Assembly (NCBI GenBank): GCA_031257655.1 | Contig: JAIROF010000102.1 | Coordinates: forward strand, 1 to 15,407 | Reading direction: 5' to 3' | DNA from: Prevotellaceae bacterium | GTDB lineage: Bacteria > Bacteroidota > Bacteroidia > Bacteroidales > UBA932 | DNA length: 15,407 nucleotides | In this document: positions 7,482-14,503 of the stretch, in pieces | Numbering within the stretch: position 1 is the first letter of the stretch | Layout of the letters: each line of letters starts with the position of its first letter | The notes under the pieces: model-generated | Seen by the model: the letters and a program-made list of their open reading frames with translations, nothing else | The model's database searches: none | Told to the model about the DNA's origin: nothing | Translations under genes and position numbers: made by a program

Positions 7482-8255
7482 ATGAAAAAGTTTATTATCT
7501 CCATATTGCTCATCGCCTCTGCGCTGCATCTACCGGCGCAGACAGACTACAAGGCATCGCTGTTCGGCTGCATGTCCGACGGCATTACGCTCAACACGCA
7601 GTCGATACAGACCGCCATCAACACCATCAGCAGCTGCGGAGGCGGCACGCTGCACTTCTACGTGGGGCGCTACCTCACGGGCACCATCTTCCTGAAGGAT
7701 AACGTAACGATAGCGCTGCACGAAGGCGCCACGCTTGTGGGCGTACCCTCCATCTATGACTACGCCGGTCCGTCGGACGCTCCGAAAGGCCTCATCGTTG
7801 CCGATGGGCAGAAAAACATCGGCATAGTAGGCTCTACGCCCGAGCGCGAGTTCAACACCAACGTCGTAGGCAACGGCATCATACAGGGGCAGGGCGCGCT
7901 CCTCGTAAAGAACGCCGAGGCGCAGCGGGCAAAGGGATACCTCGACGAAACCATCGAGCAGGCCGCCCCAGCGCTGATTAGCTTTGCCGGATGTACGGGC
8001 GTAAAAGTCACGGGGCTGATGCTCGAGGGCGCCGCCGGCGCCGCCGTAACCTTCAAACGCTGCAAAAACGTGGAAACAGCCCGCCTGCTGGTCGATAGCC
8101 GCGAAACGCCCGCAAGCAGCGGCGTCGTTGCCGACGATTGCGAAAACCTCAACGTGGCCGACAACTTTATCCACGTCTCAGGAAAGGCTATCCGAATAGC
8201 TCGCTCAAAAGGCGTAAAAACAACCAACAACAAAACGCCGAAAGGAAAGCTGTGA
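7482..8255 (+). CDS. Short GH28-fold protein lacking catalytic residues (pseudoenzyme)
   Basis: The 257-residue protein has a signal peptide (MKKFIISILLIASALHLPAQ) and the first half of a GH28 beta-helix. Its residues about 20-95 closely match paralogue 1, for example GGGTLHFYVGRYLTGTIFLK. Further on, an ungapped alignment from the C(E/K)N turn places SSGVVADDC opposite NDGIDIVDC and HVSGKAIRIA opposite DAADDAICFK. The catalytic Asp206, Asp209, Asp227, Asp228 and Lys233 of paralogue 1 are thus replaced by Ser213, Val216, Gly234, Lys235 and Ala240. The protein then stops, losing the C-terminal half. The reading frame is clean, with no stop or frameshift before 8253, and no GH28 remnant follows. 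It may be a glycan-binding or dead protein under weak selection. The stop codon is followed after one base by a heptamer array. It lies 24 bases after paralogue 2. Confidence 0.82.
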   Translation: MKKFIISILLIASALHLPAQTDYKASLFGCMSDGITLNTQSIQTAINTISSCGGGTLHFYVGRYLTGTIFLKDNVTIALHEGATLVGVPSIYDYAGPSDAPKGLIVADGQKNIGIVGSTPEREFNTNVVGNGIIQGQGALLVKNAEAQRAKGYLDETIEQAAPALISFAGCTGVKVTGLMLEGAAGAAVTFKRCKNVETARLLVDSRETPASSGVVADDCENLNVADNFIHVSGKAIRIARSKGVKTTNNKTPKGKL

Positions 8256-8256
8256 T

Positions 8257-8319
8257 AAGTTGAAAGTTGAAAATTGAAAGTTGAAAGTTAGAAGTTCAAA
8301 GTTCAAAGTTCAAAGTTCA
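8257..8319 (+). repeat. Heptamer array AAGTTGA/AAGTTCA, nine units
   Basis: Nine uninterrupted 7-base units follow the stop codon of the short GH28-type gene after a single base: AAGTTGA twice, AAATTGA, AAGTTGA, AAGTTAG, then AAGTTCA four times. The last unit overlaps the left arm of the 15-bp inverted repeat at 8316. The switch from AAGTTGA to AAGTTCA along the array indicates local expansion of variant units. Confidence 0.88.
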
Positions 8320-8514
8320 GAACTCCTGACCTGATGAACATTTTGTTGTTGATATATAGTCATATATGAAAAACATAGCACAAAACATTACTGTCGTGAA
8401 AATAATGTCGGGAATACAATAATGTTGAATTTTATGTTTAATAATCAACTTGTTACATTATTTGATGCCCCAAAATTACGACAATGTAATCTGTGCAAAG
8501 TCAGGAGTTCTGAA
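8316..8514. mobile_element. MITE-like segment bounded by perfect 15-bp inverted repeats
   Basis: TTCAGAACTCCTGAC at 8316-8330 is the exact reverse complement of GTCAGGAGTTCTGAA at 8500-8514. The 199-bp segment is AT-rich, holds no convincing gene and sits between a repeat array and the lipoprotein gene. Size, base composition and terminal inverted repeats fit a miniature inverted-repeat element. No target-site duplication is obvious, and I do not recognise the ends as a named IS. A long-range hairpin is the alternative, but the 169-base loop makes that less attractive. Confidence 0.5.
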
Positions 8515-8551
8515 TATTTATTATTAATTTCACCGTCAAATTGTAGTCACC

Positions 8552-9019
8552 ATGAAAAACATGTTTTTTTTGACGATTGTTGTCGCCATTTTACACGCTT
8601 GTGGCAACAAGGTGGATAAGCTACCGCCTACTTTTTCAACAGCAGATATTCGCATTGCCGTGGCCGGATGTGACACTACAATCATTTCGCAAAGCGATGA
8701 ATGGACTTTTGGAGATTGCCTGCTATTAGATAATCAAACTACAAATTATCCTCAATGCGAAGAAGTATTTTCGAATAGCGAGCCGCCTGCAAAAACACCC
8801 GGTATTTGCTCCGACAAGGTTTTAACAGTTAAATACGATTTTTTGAGTGAAAAATTTGAGCCTGTGCAAATAACAGGCAGCTGGTTCAAGCTAACAAAAA
8901 AATCGCTACAAGAAGCAAACATCGTAGTTAGCCCTAATTTGTCCGGCAAACCAAGAACGTTAAAAATCACTGTAGATAGAGGAGGAACAACAATAGCTGT
9001 TTCTCAATCAGGCTACTGA
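8552..9019 (+). CDS. Small lipoprotein with C-terminal BACON-like domain
   Basis: The 155-residue protein begins MKNMFFLTIVVAILHAC, a lipoprotein signal with Cys17 in the lipobox LHAC. The middle part (about residues 25-100) is unfamiliar and carries several Cys residues (for example GCDTT, GDCLLL, QCEEVF and ICSDK), possibly forming disulphides. The last 50 residues, WFKLTKKSLQEANIVVSPN then RTLKITVDRGGTTIAVSQSGY, follow the BACON pattern of a leading Trp, a central Asn, an Arg-led strand and a final Q-S-G; BACON domains occur in Bacteroidota surface proteins linked to glycans or mucin. Function is unknown; glycan binding or surface display is inference. Codon use is AT-rich compared with all neighbouring enzymes. 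There is no visible consensus promoter. Met4 is an alternative start but would shorten the signal peptide. Confidence 0.75.
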   Translation: MKNMFFLTIVVAILHACGNKVDKLPPTFSTADIRIAVAGCDTTIISQSDEWTFGDCLLLDNQTTNYPQCEEVFSNSEPPAKTPGICSDKVLTVKYDFLSEKFEPVQITGSWFKLTKKSLQEANIVVSPNLSGKPRTLKITVDRGGTTIAVSQSGY

Positions 9020-9034
9020 AAAGATTTTTAAACG

Positions 9035-9069
9035 CTTACTTACTTACTTACTTTTAACTACTTACTTTC
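9035..9069 (+). repeat. CTTA tetranucleotide repeat
   Basis: Four perfect CTTA units (9035-9050) are followed by a degenerate CTTTTAACTACTTACTTTC tail that runs up to the start codon region of the heparinase-like gene at 9074. It fills most of the 54-base gap between the two genes, so any ribosome-binding signal would have to lie in or beside it. Confidence 0.7.
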
Positions 9070-9073
9070 AATC

Positions 9074-11164
9074 ATGAAAATAAACAGAAAAAAATTCCGC
9101 ACGGCCGGTGTGCTCGTACGCTGTGCGCTGTGCTGCCTGTGCCTTGCCCCCGCAGCGCTTTTTGCCCGTCATGGCAGAGAGGTCTCCAAGCGCGATTATC
9201 CGGCCATCGGCAAAACCATTCTCGACAGGAAATTGGAGCATCCCTACCTGCTGTTCGACAACCGGAGCAAGCAGGCCATTCTGGAGCGGGTCAAAACCGA
9301 CCCGGAGTATGCGCAAATCATGGACCTGCTGCTCCAGCAGGGGCGCCGCATCATGCTCAACGCCACCGAGCCGCAGAAAGTGTTCAACGACCCGGCGTCG
9401 CGGTACTACCAGCAGCCGTCGTGGGAATCCTACGTGAGCTTTTACCTGAGCGGCGCGCAGCTGCTCGCCTTCCTCTACCAGATGACGGGCGACGAGGCAT
9501 ACGCGCAGAAGGCGTTTCGCTACGCCGACAAGCTGTGCGCGCTGGAGGGCTGGGCGGCAGGCGCTCACCGGTTCGACATCATCTACCCCAGAGTATGGCC
9601 ATCCGGCGCTAAGGACGACGAGGTCGTATTTTCGTTCGACATCACCACCGGCGACTGCGCGCTGGGGCTTGCGCTGGTGTACGACTGGATTTATCCGGCA
9701 ATCGGCAAGGCGCAGCGCGACCGCATACGGGGCGGGCTGCTGGAAAACGCCATCCTGCGCGTGCGGGGAGGATGGGAATACCACTGGTGGGCTTCGGCCT
9801 ACAAATGCAACTGGGCGGCAATCTGCTACGGCGGCGTTGGCATGGCTGCGCTGGCGCTGCTGACCGAAGACCCCAACCTGACGGACGTGGTAGCCCGCAG
9901 CTGCGAAGGATTTGAAAAGATGGTAAGCAATTACGGCGACGATAACGGATGGGCCGAAGGCCGCTCCTACTCCTTCTACGGCATACGCGACGCTATCGCA
10001 TTCCCCGACGCCATTAAGCGCCTCTCCAGCGGAAAGGTAAACCTCTTCGACACGCCCGGCTGGAAGCGTCCGGCCGACTTCGCCCTCTTCGGGTTGACGG
10101 GCGCTTTCAACGACGGAGCGGCCGGCGGGCCGGTCGGGTTCTCATATACGTACAACAAATTAGTGGAGGAATCGCGCGACGAAACGGCCATGTACTACCT
10201 GCAAACCTATCTGGGCGGCGAGCGCCGTTCGCTCAGTATATGGGAGCTCATCTGGCCGCGCCCAACGAGCGTCAAAGCCGTGAAGCCGTCCGTCGCCTCC
10301 AAATACTTCCCGAGCATCGACTGGGCGTTCATGCGAAGGGATTTCGACGAAGGCGTGCAGGTAGCCGTGAAGTGCGCCCCAGCCGACGACCCGCACCACG
10401 GGCACCTCGACGCCGGCTCATTCATCCTCACCCGAAACAGCGAAACCATTGTGGGCGAGGTGGAGCAACGCTTCTACGACCAGTTTTTCTTCAACGACGT
10501 GCGCTTCGACTACCTCTACGTGCGAAGTCTGGGGCATAACGTGGTGCACGTAAACGACGAAGAGCAATTTATCGCCAAACGCAAAGACCAACCCCGAATT
10601 GAAGGAGCCGGCGGGAAAATTGACCGCTTCGAAACCTTTCCGGACTACGATTATACCGTTATGGACGCTACAAAGGCGTATCCGGGCAAGCATCTGAAAA
10701 AATGGAAGCGCACCGTTGCGCTCGACAAGGAAAACGACGTTGTACTTGTGCTCGACCGCGTAGCCTGCGCCAAAGGAGACAAAATCGACGTGCTGTTTCA
10801 CCCCGTAGCCGCCGCAACGGTGAACGGCGACGGGAAAACGGTCGGCTTCACCGGAAAAACCGCCCAAAGCGGAGTGGAGATGCAGCCCCTGCTCAATACG
10901 CCGTTTCGGCTGACGCGGCAAACGCAGTACACCGTCAGGGTGGTGAAGGACGATCCGCTACAGGCCATCCCCTGCCTGTATCTTACCCTCCAAGCGCCTT
11001 CGACCGGCACGGTAATCGGAACGGCATTCTACCCCGACGAGCTGAAAGGTATCGACATCTCGCTGGACGAAAGCGGGAAGTACCCCGTTATCCGCTACGC
11101 GCTGAAAGGGAAGATGTATGCGTATGAGTTTAGAGAAAACGAAGTCAAACTTTCGAAAAAATAG
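9074..11164 (+). CDS. Heparinase II/III family polysaccharide lyase-like protein
   Basis: The 696-residue protein starts with a basic n-region and a Cys-rich hydrophobic core (VLVRCALCCLCLAPAALFA), a Sec signal probably cut near residue 31. Residues about 90-400 look like the alpha/alpha-toroid of the family, with CNWAAICYGGVG (Asn246) and GWAEGRSYSFYGIRD as conserved blocks. Residues about 410-690 form the heparinase II/III-like beta-sandwich, with the hallmark HHGHLDAGSF (His441, His442, His444, Asp446). Families of this fold cleave uronate-containing glycans by beta-elimination (heparin, alginate and others); which PL family applies cannot be told by eye, and some members of the fold have other or unknown roles. 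Length is normal for the fold. The gene lies 31 bases upstream of the GH92 gene, so the two are probably cotranscribed. Confidence 0.82.
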   Translation: MKINRKKFRTAGVLVRCALCCLCLAPAALFARHGREVSKRDYPAIGKTILDRKLEHPYLLFDNRSKQAILERVKTDPEYAQIMDLLLQQGRRIMLNATEPQKVFNDPASRYYQQPSWESYVSFYLSGAQLLAFLYQMTGDEAYAQKAFRYADKLCALEGWAAGAHRFDIIYPRVWPSGAKDDEVVFSFDITTGDCALGLALVYDWIYPAIGKAQRDRIRGGLLENAILRVRGGWEYHWWASAYKCNWAAICYGGVGMAALALLTEDPNLTDVVARSCEGFEKMVSNYGDDNGWAEGRSYSFYGIRDAIAFPDAIKRLSSGKVNLFDTPGWKRPADFALFGLTGAFNDGAAGGPVGFSYTYNKLVEESRDETAMYYLQTYLGGERRSLSIWELIWPRPTSVKAVKPSVASKYFPSIDWAFMRRDFDEGVQVAVKCAPADDPHHGHLDAGSFILTRNSETIVGEVEQRFYDQFFFNDVRFDYLYVRSLGHNVVHVNDEEQFIAKRKDQPRIEGAGGKIDRFETFPDYDYTVMDATKAYPGKHLKKWKRTVALDKENDVVLVLDRVACAKGDKIDVLFHPVAAATVNGDGKTVGFTGKTAQSGVEMQPLLNTPFRLTRQTQYTVRVVKDDPLQAIPCLYLTLQAPSTGTVIGTAFYPDELKGIDISLDESGKYPVIRYALKGKMYAYEFRENEVKLSKK

Positions 11165-11166
11165 CG

Positions 11167-11174
11167 TAATTTTG
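11167..11174 (+). promoter_or_regulatory. Possible -7 promoter element before the GH92 gene
   Basis: TAATTTTG matches the Bacteroidota -7 consensus TAnnTTTG and lies 21 bases upstream of the preferred GH92 start. No TTTG is present 19-21 bases further upstream, so it is at best a weak internal promoter within the operon. Confidence 0.3.
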
Positions 11175-11195
11175 CAAAACAAAAAAAACAACCTT

Positions 11196-13523
11196 ATGAA
11201 CTGTAAACCGTTTATCTTTTTAGCCCTGCTGGGCAGCGCCCATCTCTACGGGCAGAGCAATGTTTCCTGCGTGAATCCGATGATTGGCGCTACGCAAATG
11301 GGGCATACATTCCCCGGCGCATGCGTACCCCACGGCGCCGTGCAGCTAAGCCCCGACACGGACACCATTCCGCACAACGTTGACGGGGTGTACCAGAAGG
11401 ACGTTTACCGCTACTGCGCCGGCTACCAGTACGACGACCCGACTATTGTCGGCTTCAGCCATACGCATTTCAGCGGCACCGGCCACTCCGATTTGGGCGA
11501 CATCCTGCTCATGCCCGCCACCGGAACGCCAAAGCTGAACCCGGGAACGGCCAGCCGACCGGAAACGGGCTACCGCTCCCGCTTTTCGCACGCAACCGAA
11601 ACGGCGCAGCCGGGATACTACGAAGTCGTGCTGGACGACTACCGGATAAAGGCGCAGCTCACGGCAACCGAGCGGGTAGGCGTGCACCGCTACACCTACC
11701 CCGCCGGCGAAAAGCAGCGCCTAATCCTCGATTTAATCCACGGAATTTACAGCTACGACGGCAAAACGCTGTGGGCCAACCTCCGCGTCGAAAACGATAC
11801 GCTCCTCACCGGATACCGTATTACGAACGGTTGGGCGCGGGTGAACTATACGTATTTTGCCATTTCGTTTTCCTCGCCCGTCACGCACTATTGGTATGAA
11901 GAAAAGGAAAAGCCGAAGTACGCCGGCTTCTGGCGAAAATTCTCCACAGAAGACTTTCCCGAAATCGGCGGACGAAAAATTGTCGCCTGCTTTGAGTTCG
12001 ACCGTCCGGCGTCGTCCGCGCTCGAGGTGCGCGTGGCGCTTTCGGCCGTCAGCACGGCGGGCGCCCTGCGAAACCTGAAGGCCGAAGCCGCCGGCAAGCC
12101 CTTTGACCAAATCCGCGCCGAAGCCCGGCAAAAGTGGGAGCGTGAGATGGAGCGCATAGACATTCAAGGCGCATCCGACGACAAGAAAACCATGTTCTAC
12201 ACGTCGCTCTACCATACGCTAATCAACCCCTCGCTCTACATGGACGTGGACGGGCAATACCGCGGCATTGACCACAACATCCATCAGGCCGATGGATTTA
12301 CCAACTACACTGTCTTTTCCGTCTGGGATACTTACAGGGCTTTGCATCCGCTCTTCAACCTGATTAACCGTGCACGGAGCAGGGACATTGTCGAATCCAT
12401 GCTGGCGCACTACGACCAGAGCGTGCACAAGATGCTGCCCATCTGGTCGCACTACGGCAACGAAAACTGGTGCATGATTGGCTACCACTCCGTTTCCGTG
12501 CTGGCCGACGCCATTGCCACAGGAATCCCCATCGACCGCAGGAGAGCGCTGGAGGCAATGCAGCGCACGGCCAACGTGCCCTACTACGGCGGCCTGAGCG
12601 ACTACCTCCGGCTGGGTTACGTGCCGGTGGACGCTAAGAGCGACGGCTCGTCCATGACGCTGGAGTACGCCTACGACGACTGGACGATTTACCGTACCGC
12701 CCTTTCGGCCGGCCTCGCCGACGTAGCGGAAATCTACCGGAAGCGGGCGCTGAGCTATCAAAATGTTTTTCATCCCTCGTTACAGTTTGTGGGCGCCCGC
12801 TTGAGCGACGGGAGCTGGAAAAAAGACTTTAATCTCCTGAGCACGCACGGGCAGGGATTCATCGAGGGCAATGCGTGGAATTATTCGTTCTACGTGCCGC
12901 AGGATGTGAATGGCCTGATACGGCAAATGGGCGGCGAAGCGCAGCTCATCCGGCGCTTGGATTCGCTGTTCACCATGCGCCTGCCGGACGAGTTCTTTGC
13001 CGAAACGGAAGACGTAACACGAGAGGGCATCATGGGCAACTACGTGCACGGCAACGAGCCGAGCCACCACATCGCCTACCTCTACGCCTGGACTTCGCAG
13101 CCCTGGAAAACGCAGCGCCGCGTGCGGGACGTCATGAACCGCATGTACCGCGACGGCATCGACGGCCTGTGCGGAAACGACGACTGCGGACAGATGTCCG
13201 CATGGTACATCTTTTCGGCAATGGGCTTCTACCCCGTTTGCCCCGGATCGGGGCAATTCGTGCTGGGGGCGCCCTACTTTCCCTACCTCAAGGTCAACCT
13301 CGAAAACGGGCGGTCGATTGTCATCAAGGCCGACAAGGTGAGCGACAAGATGTGCTACGTGAAATCCGTCCGCCTCAACGGAAAGCCCTACCACAAGGCC
13401 TTCATCACCTTCGACGACCTTAAGGACGGCGCTGATCTCGCTTTTGAAATGTCCGCCTCTCCTAACAAAAAGCGGGTATTCGGCGAAAACGAAAAACCAT
13501 ACTCGATGACGAATAGAAATTAG
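11196..13523 (+). CDS. GH92 family alpha-mannosidase
   Basis: The 775-residue protein has the full set of GH92 landmarks. It starts with a Sec signal (MNCKPFIFLALLGSAHLYG), then VNPMIGAT, FPGACVPHGAVQLSPDT, VGFSHTHFSGTGHSDLGDIL in the N-terminal beta-sandwich, and an (alpha/alpha)6 catalytic domain with FSVWDTYRALHPL, EGNAWNYSFYVPQD (Glu557, the likely general acid), GNEPSHHIAYLYAW and GNDDCGQMSAWYIFSAMGFY (Asp662/Asp663, including the likely base). GH92 enzymes are calcium-dependent exo-alpha-mannosidases that act on mannans, N-glycans or mannose-containing side chains. The frame is open from 11118, but the ATG at 11196 is chosen because it directly precedes the signal peptide and follows the heparinase-like stop by 31 bases. 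The stop codon is embedded in the AATTAGG repeat array. This is the last gene before the terminator at 13769-13797. Confidence 0.94.
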   Translation: MNCKPFIFLALLGSAHLYGQSNVSCVNPMIGATQMGHTFPGACVPHGAVQLSPDTDTIPHNVDGVYQKDVYRYCAGYQYDDPTIVGFSHTHFSGTGHSDLGDILLMPATGTPKLNPGTASRPETGYRSRFSHATETAQPGYYEVVLDDYRIKAQLTATERVGVHRYTYPAGEKQRLILDLIHGIYSYDGKTLWANLRVENDTLLTGYRITNGWARVNYTYFAISFSSPVTHYWYEEKEKPKYAGFWRKFSTEDFPEIGGRKIVACFEFDRPASSALEVRVALSAVSTAGALRNLKAEAAGKPFDQIRAEARQKWEREMERIDIQGASDDKKTMFYTSLYHTLINPSLYMDVDGQYRGIDHNIHQADGFTNYTVFSVWDTYRALHPLFNLINRARSRDIVESMLAHYDQSVHKMLPIWSHYGNENWCMIGYHSVSVLADAIATGIPIDRRRALEAMQRTANVPYYGGLSDYLRLGYVPVDAKSDGSSMTLEYAYDDWTIYRTALSAGLADVAEIYRKRALSYQNVFHPSLQFVGARLSDGSWKKDFNLLSTHGQGFIEGNAWNYSFYVPQDVNGLIRQMGGEAQLIRRLDSLFTMRLPDEFFAETEDVTREGIMGNYVHGNEPSHHIAYLYAWTSQPWKTQRRVRDVMNRMYRDGIDGLCGNDDCGQMSAWYIFSAMGFYPVCPGSGQFVLGAPYFPYLKVNLENGRSIVIKADKVSDKMCYVKSVRLNGKPYHKAFITFDDLKDGADLAFEMSASPNKKRVFGENEKPYSMTNRN

Positions 13524-13584
13524 GAATTAGGAATTAGGAATTAGGAATTACGAATTAGGAATTAGGAATTAGGAATTAGGAATT
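13518..13584 (+). repeat. Heptamer array AATTAGG, nine and a half units
   Basis: Nine full AATTAGG units and a terminal AATT are in perfect register; one unit (13546-13552) reads AATTACG. The TAG stop codon of the GH92 gene (13521-13523) is provided by the first unit, so the array starts within the coding sequence. In-frame effects of length change are absent because translation ends in the first unit. Confidence 0.92.
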
Positions 13585-13620
13585 CATGTTACGCAGGGAA
13601 AGCGTTTCGACAGCCAAATG

Positions 13621-13712
13621 GCGCTGTAGAGACGCACAGCGTGCGTCTCGCGACAAAAATGGTGCTGATGCGCAAGGCACAGCGAGACGCACAGCGTGCG
13701 TCTCTACAGCGC
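13621..13712. repeat. Nested palindromic (REP-like) repeat pair
   Basis: Two copies of GAGACGCAC-agc-GTGCGTCTC occur at 13629-13649 and 13684-13704; each can form a 9-bp hairpin. In addition, GCGCTGTAGAGACGCAC at 13621-13637 is the perfect reverse complement of 13696-13712, and GTGCGTCTCG at 13641-13650 of 13683-13692, so the two copies can pair as one large hairpin. Just downstream GCGCTA (13709-13714) pairs with TAGCGC (13744-13749) around an inner CGGGA/TCCCG stem. This resembles bacterial extragenic palindromes found at transcript ends. Confidence 0.82.
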
Positions 13713-13768
13713 TACCAATGGCGGAGCGGGACTTCCCGTCTCATAGCGCCGCAAAAAAAGAATTAGCC

Positions 13769-13797
13769 AAAAATACCACATTCGTGGTATTTTTTTT
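13769..13797 (+). terminator. Rho-independent terminator after the GH92 gene
   Basis: AAAAATACCAC (13769-13779), a four-base loop, then GTGGTATTTTT (13784-13794) make an 11-bp perfect stem, and the T run extends to 13797. The A run on the left lets it work on the minus strand too. It should end the enzyme transcript that includes the GH92 gene. Confidence 0.85.
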
Positions 13798-13812
13798 GCC
13801 GCAACAACGTCC

Positions 13813-13820
13813 TACCTTTG
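13813..13820 (+). promoter_or_regulatory. Candidate -7 promoter element upstream of the SusC leader
   Basis: TACCTTTG matches the TAnnTTTG -7 consensus exactly and follows the terminator directly. The nearest TTTG upstream (13795-13798) leaves only 14 bases of spacer, shorter than the usual 19-21. If used, it would give a leader of about 680 bases before the SusC-like start, running through the CA microsatellite. It is the best -7 match I see between the terminator and 14504. Confidence 0.35.
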
Positions 13821-13993
13821 CGCTCGTAATTCATCGCAAAATACGCCTAAAGTTTTACCTGAAACACATGTACGCGCTGCATCAACATATTCCTGCATTT
13901 ACGCCACGTGGCTTGCGCTTGCCAAGCCATTCGCTACACACCCGTGTGAGCGCATGGCTACATGCCCCCAACCTCATGCACGCATTCACGCCA

Positions 13994-14159
<166 letters not shown>

Positions 14160-14207
14160 ACCCGCAAATATAAGCTTTATTTTTCGCCTACACAACACTT
14201 TGCGTTT

Positions 14208-14239
14208 CCCAATTTCGATAGTATTATCGACAAATTGGG
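14208..14239. other. Long AT-rich hairpin in the SusC leader region
   Basis: CCCAATTTCGATA (14208-14220), loop GTAT, TATCG, a two-base bulge, then AAATTGGG (14232-14239) pair over 13 base pairs. It sits directly before the terminator-like hairpin at 14241. It could be an operator-like palindrome or part of a leader RNA; no regulator is known from the window. Confidence 0.55.
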
Positions 14240-14240
14240 A

Positions 14241-14258
14241 GGCGCGGGTGCGCCTTTT
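14241..14258 (+). terminator. Weak terminator-like or attenuator hairpin
   Basis: GGCGC, loop GGGT, GCGCC is a 5-bp GC stem followed by TTTT. The T run is short, so termination would be partial. Placed next to the 14208-14239 hairpin and upstream of the transporter gene it could act as an attenuator; this is inference. Confidence 0.4.
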
Positions 14259-14346
14259 AGCGTCAACCGGAATTTTCTAACCTTCGCAATAAAAATGACA
14301 GCATTCTACTTACAACGGCTAAAAAAGGAGCAGGCCATCATCCGCC

Positions 14347-14477
14347 TGTCGCGGGCAACCCGATGTTGCGGCGCGGCAAACAGCGCGACACCTTAAATCG
14401 CGTGGAGAGATTGTATGATAAGCTAACAAAAAAACAGAGCACCCCTTTATCCGACTGCAATTGGCTAAGGGGCGCTC
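14347..14477 (+). promoter_or_regulatory. Structured 5' leader of the SusC-like gene
   Basis: Two strong stems can be drawn. TGTCGCG (14347-14353) pairs with CGCGACA (14384-14390) around an inner GCAAC/GTTGC hairpin. GAGC-A-CCCCTT (from 14437) pairs with AAGGGG-C-GCTC (to 14477). The second ends 26 bases before the start codon. The stretch does not match a riboswitch class I recognise. Control of the transporter by leader structure or antisense RNA is known for some Bacteroidota loci, but is not shown here. Confidence 0.4.
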
Positions 14478-14503
14478 CTCACGCTAAAAATTTCTTTTTA
14501 GGT

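Noticed and set aside
8435..8470. Possible promoter before the lipoprotein gene around TTATTTG
   Set aside because: The -7 box would need TAnnTTTG, and here the first two bases do not match; no well-spaced TTTG lies upstream.
8422..8619. 65-codon frame overlapping the inverted-repeat segment and the lipoprotein start
   Set aside because: It overlaps the better-supported lipoprotein gene in another frame and carries no domain or signal.
13621..13712. Possible CRISPR-like array because of two repeated palindromes
   Set aside because: There are only two copies about 55 bases apart, no series of repeats and spacers, and no cas gene.
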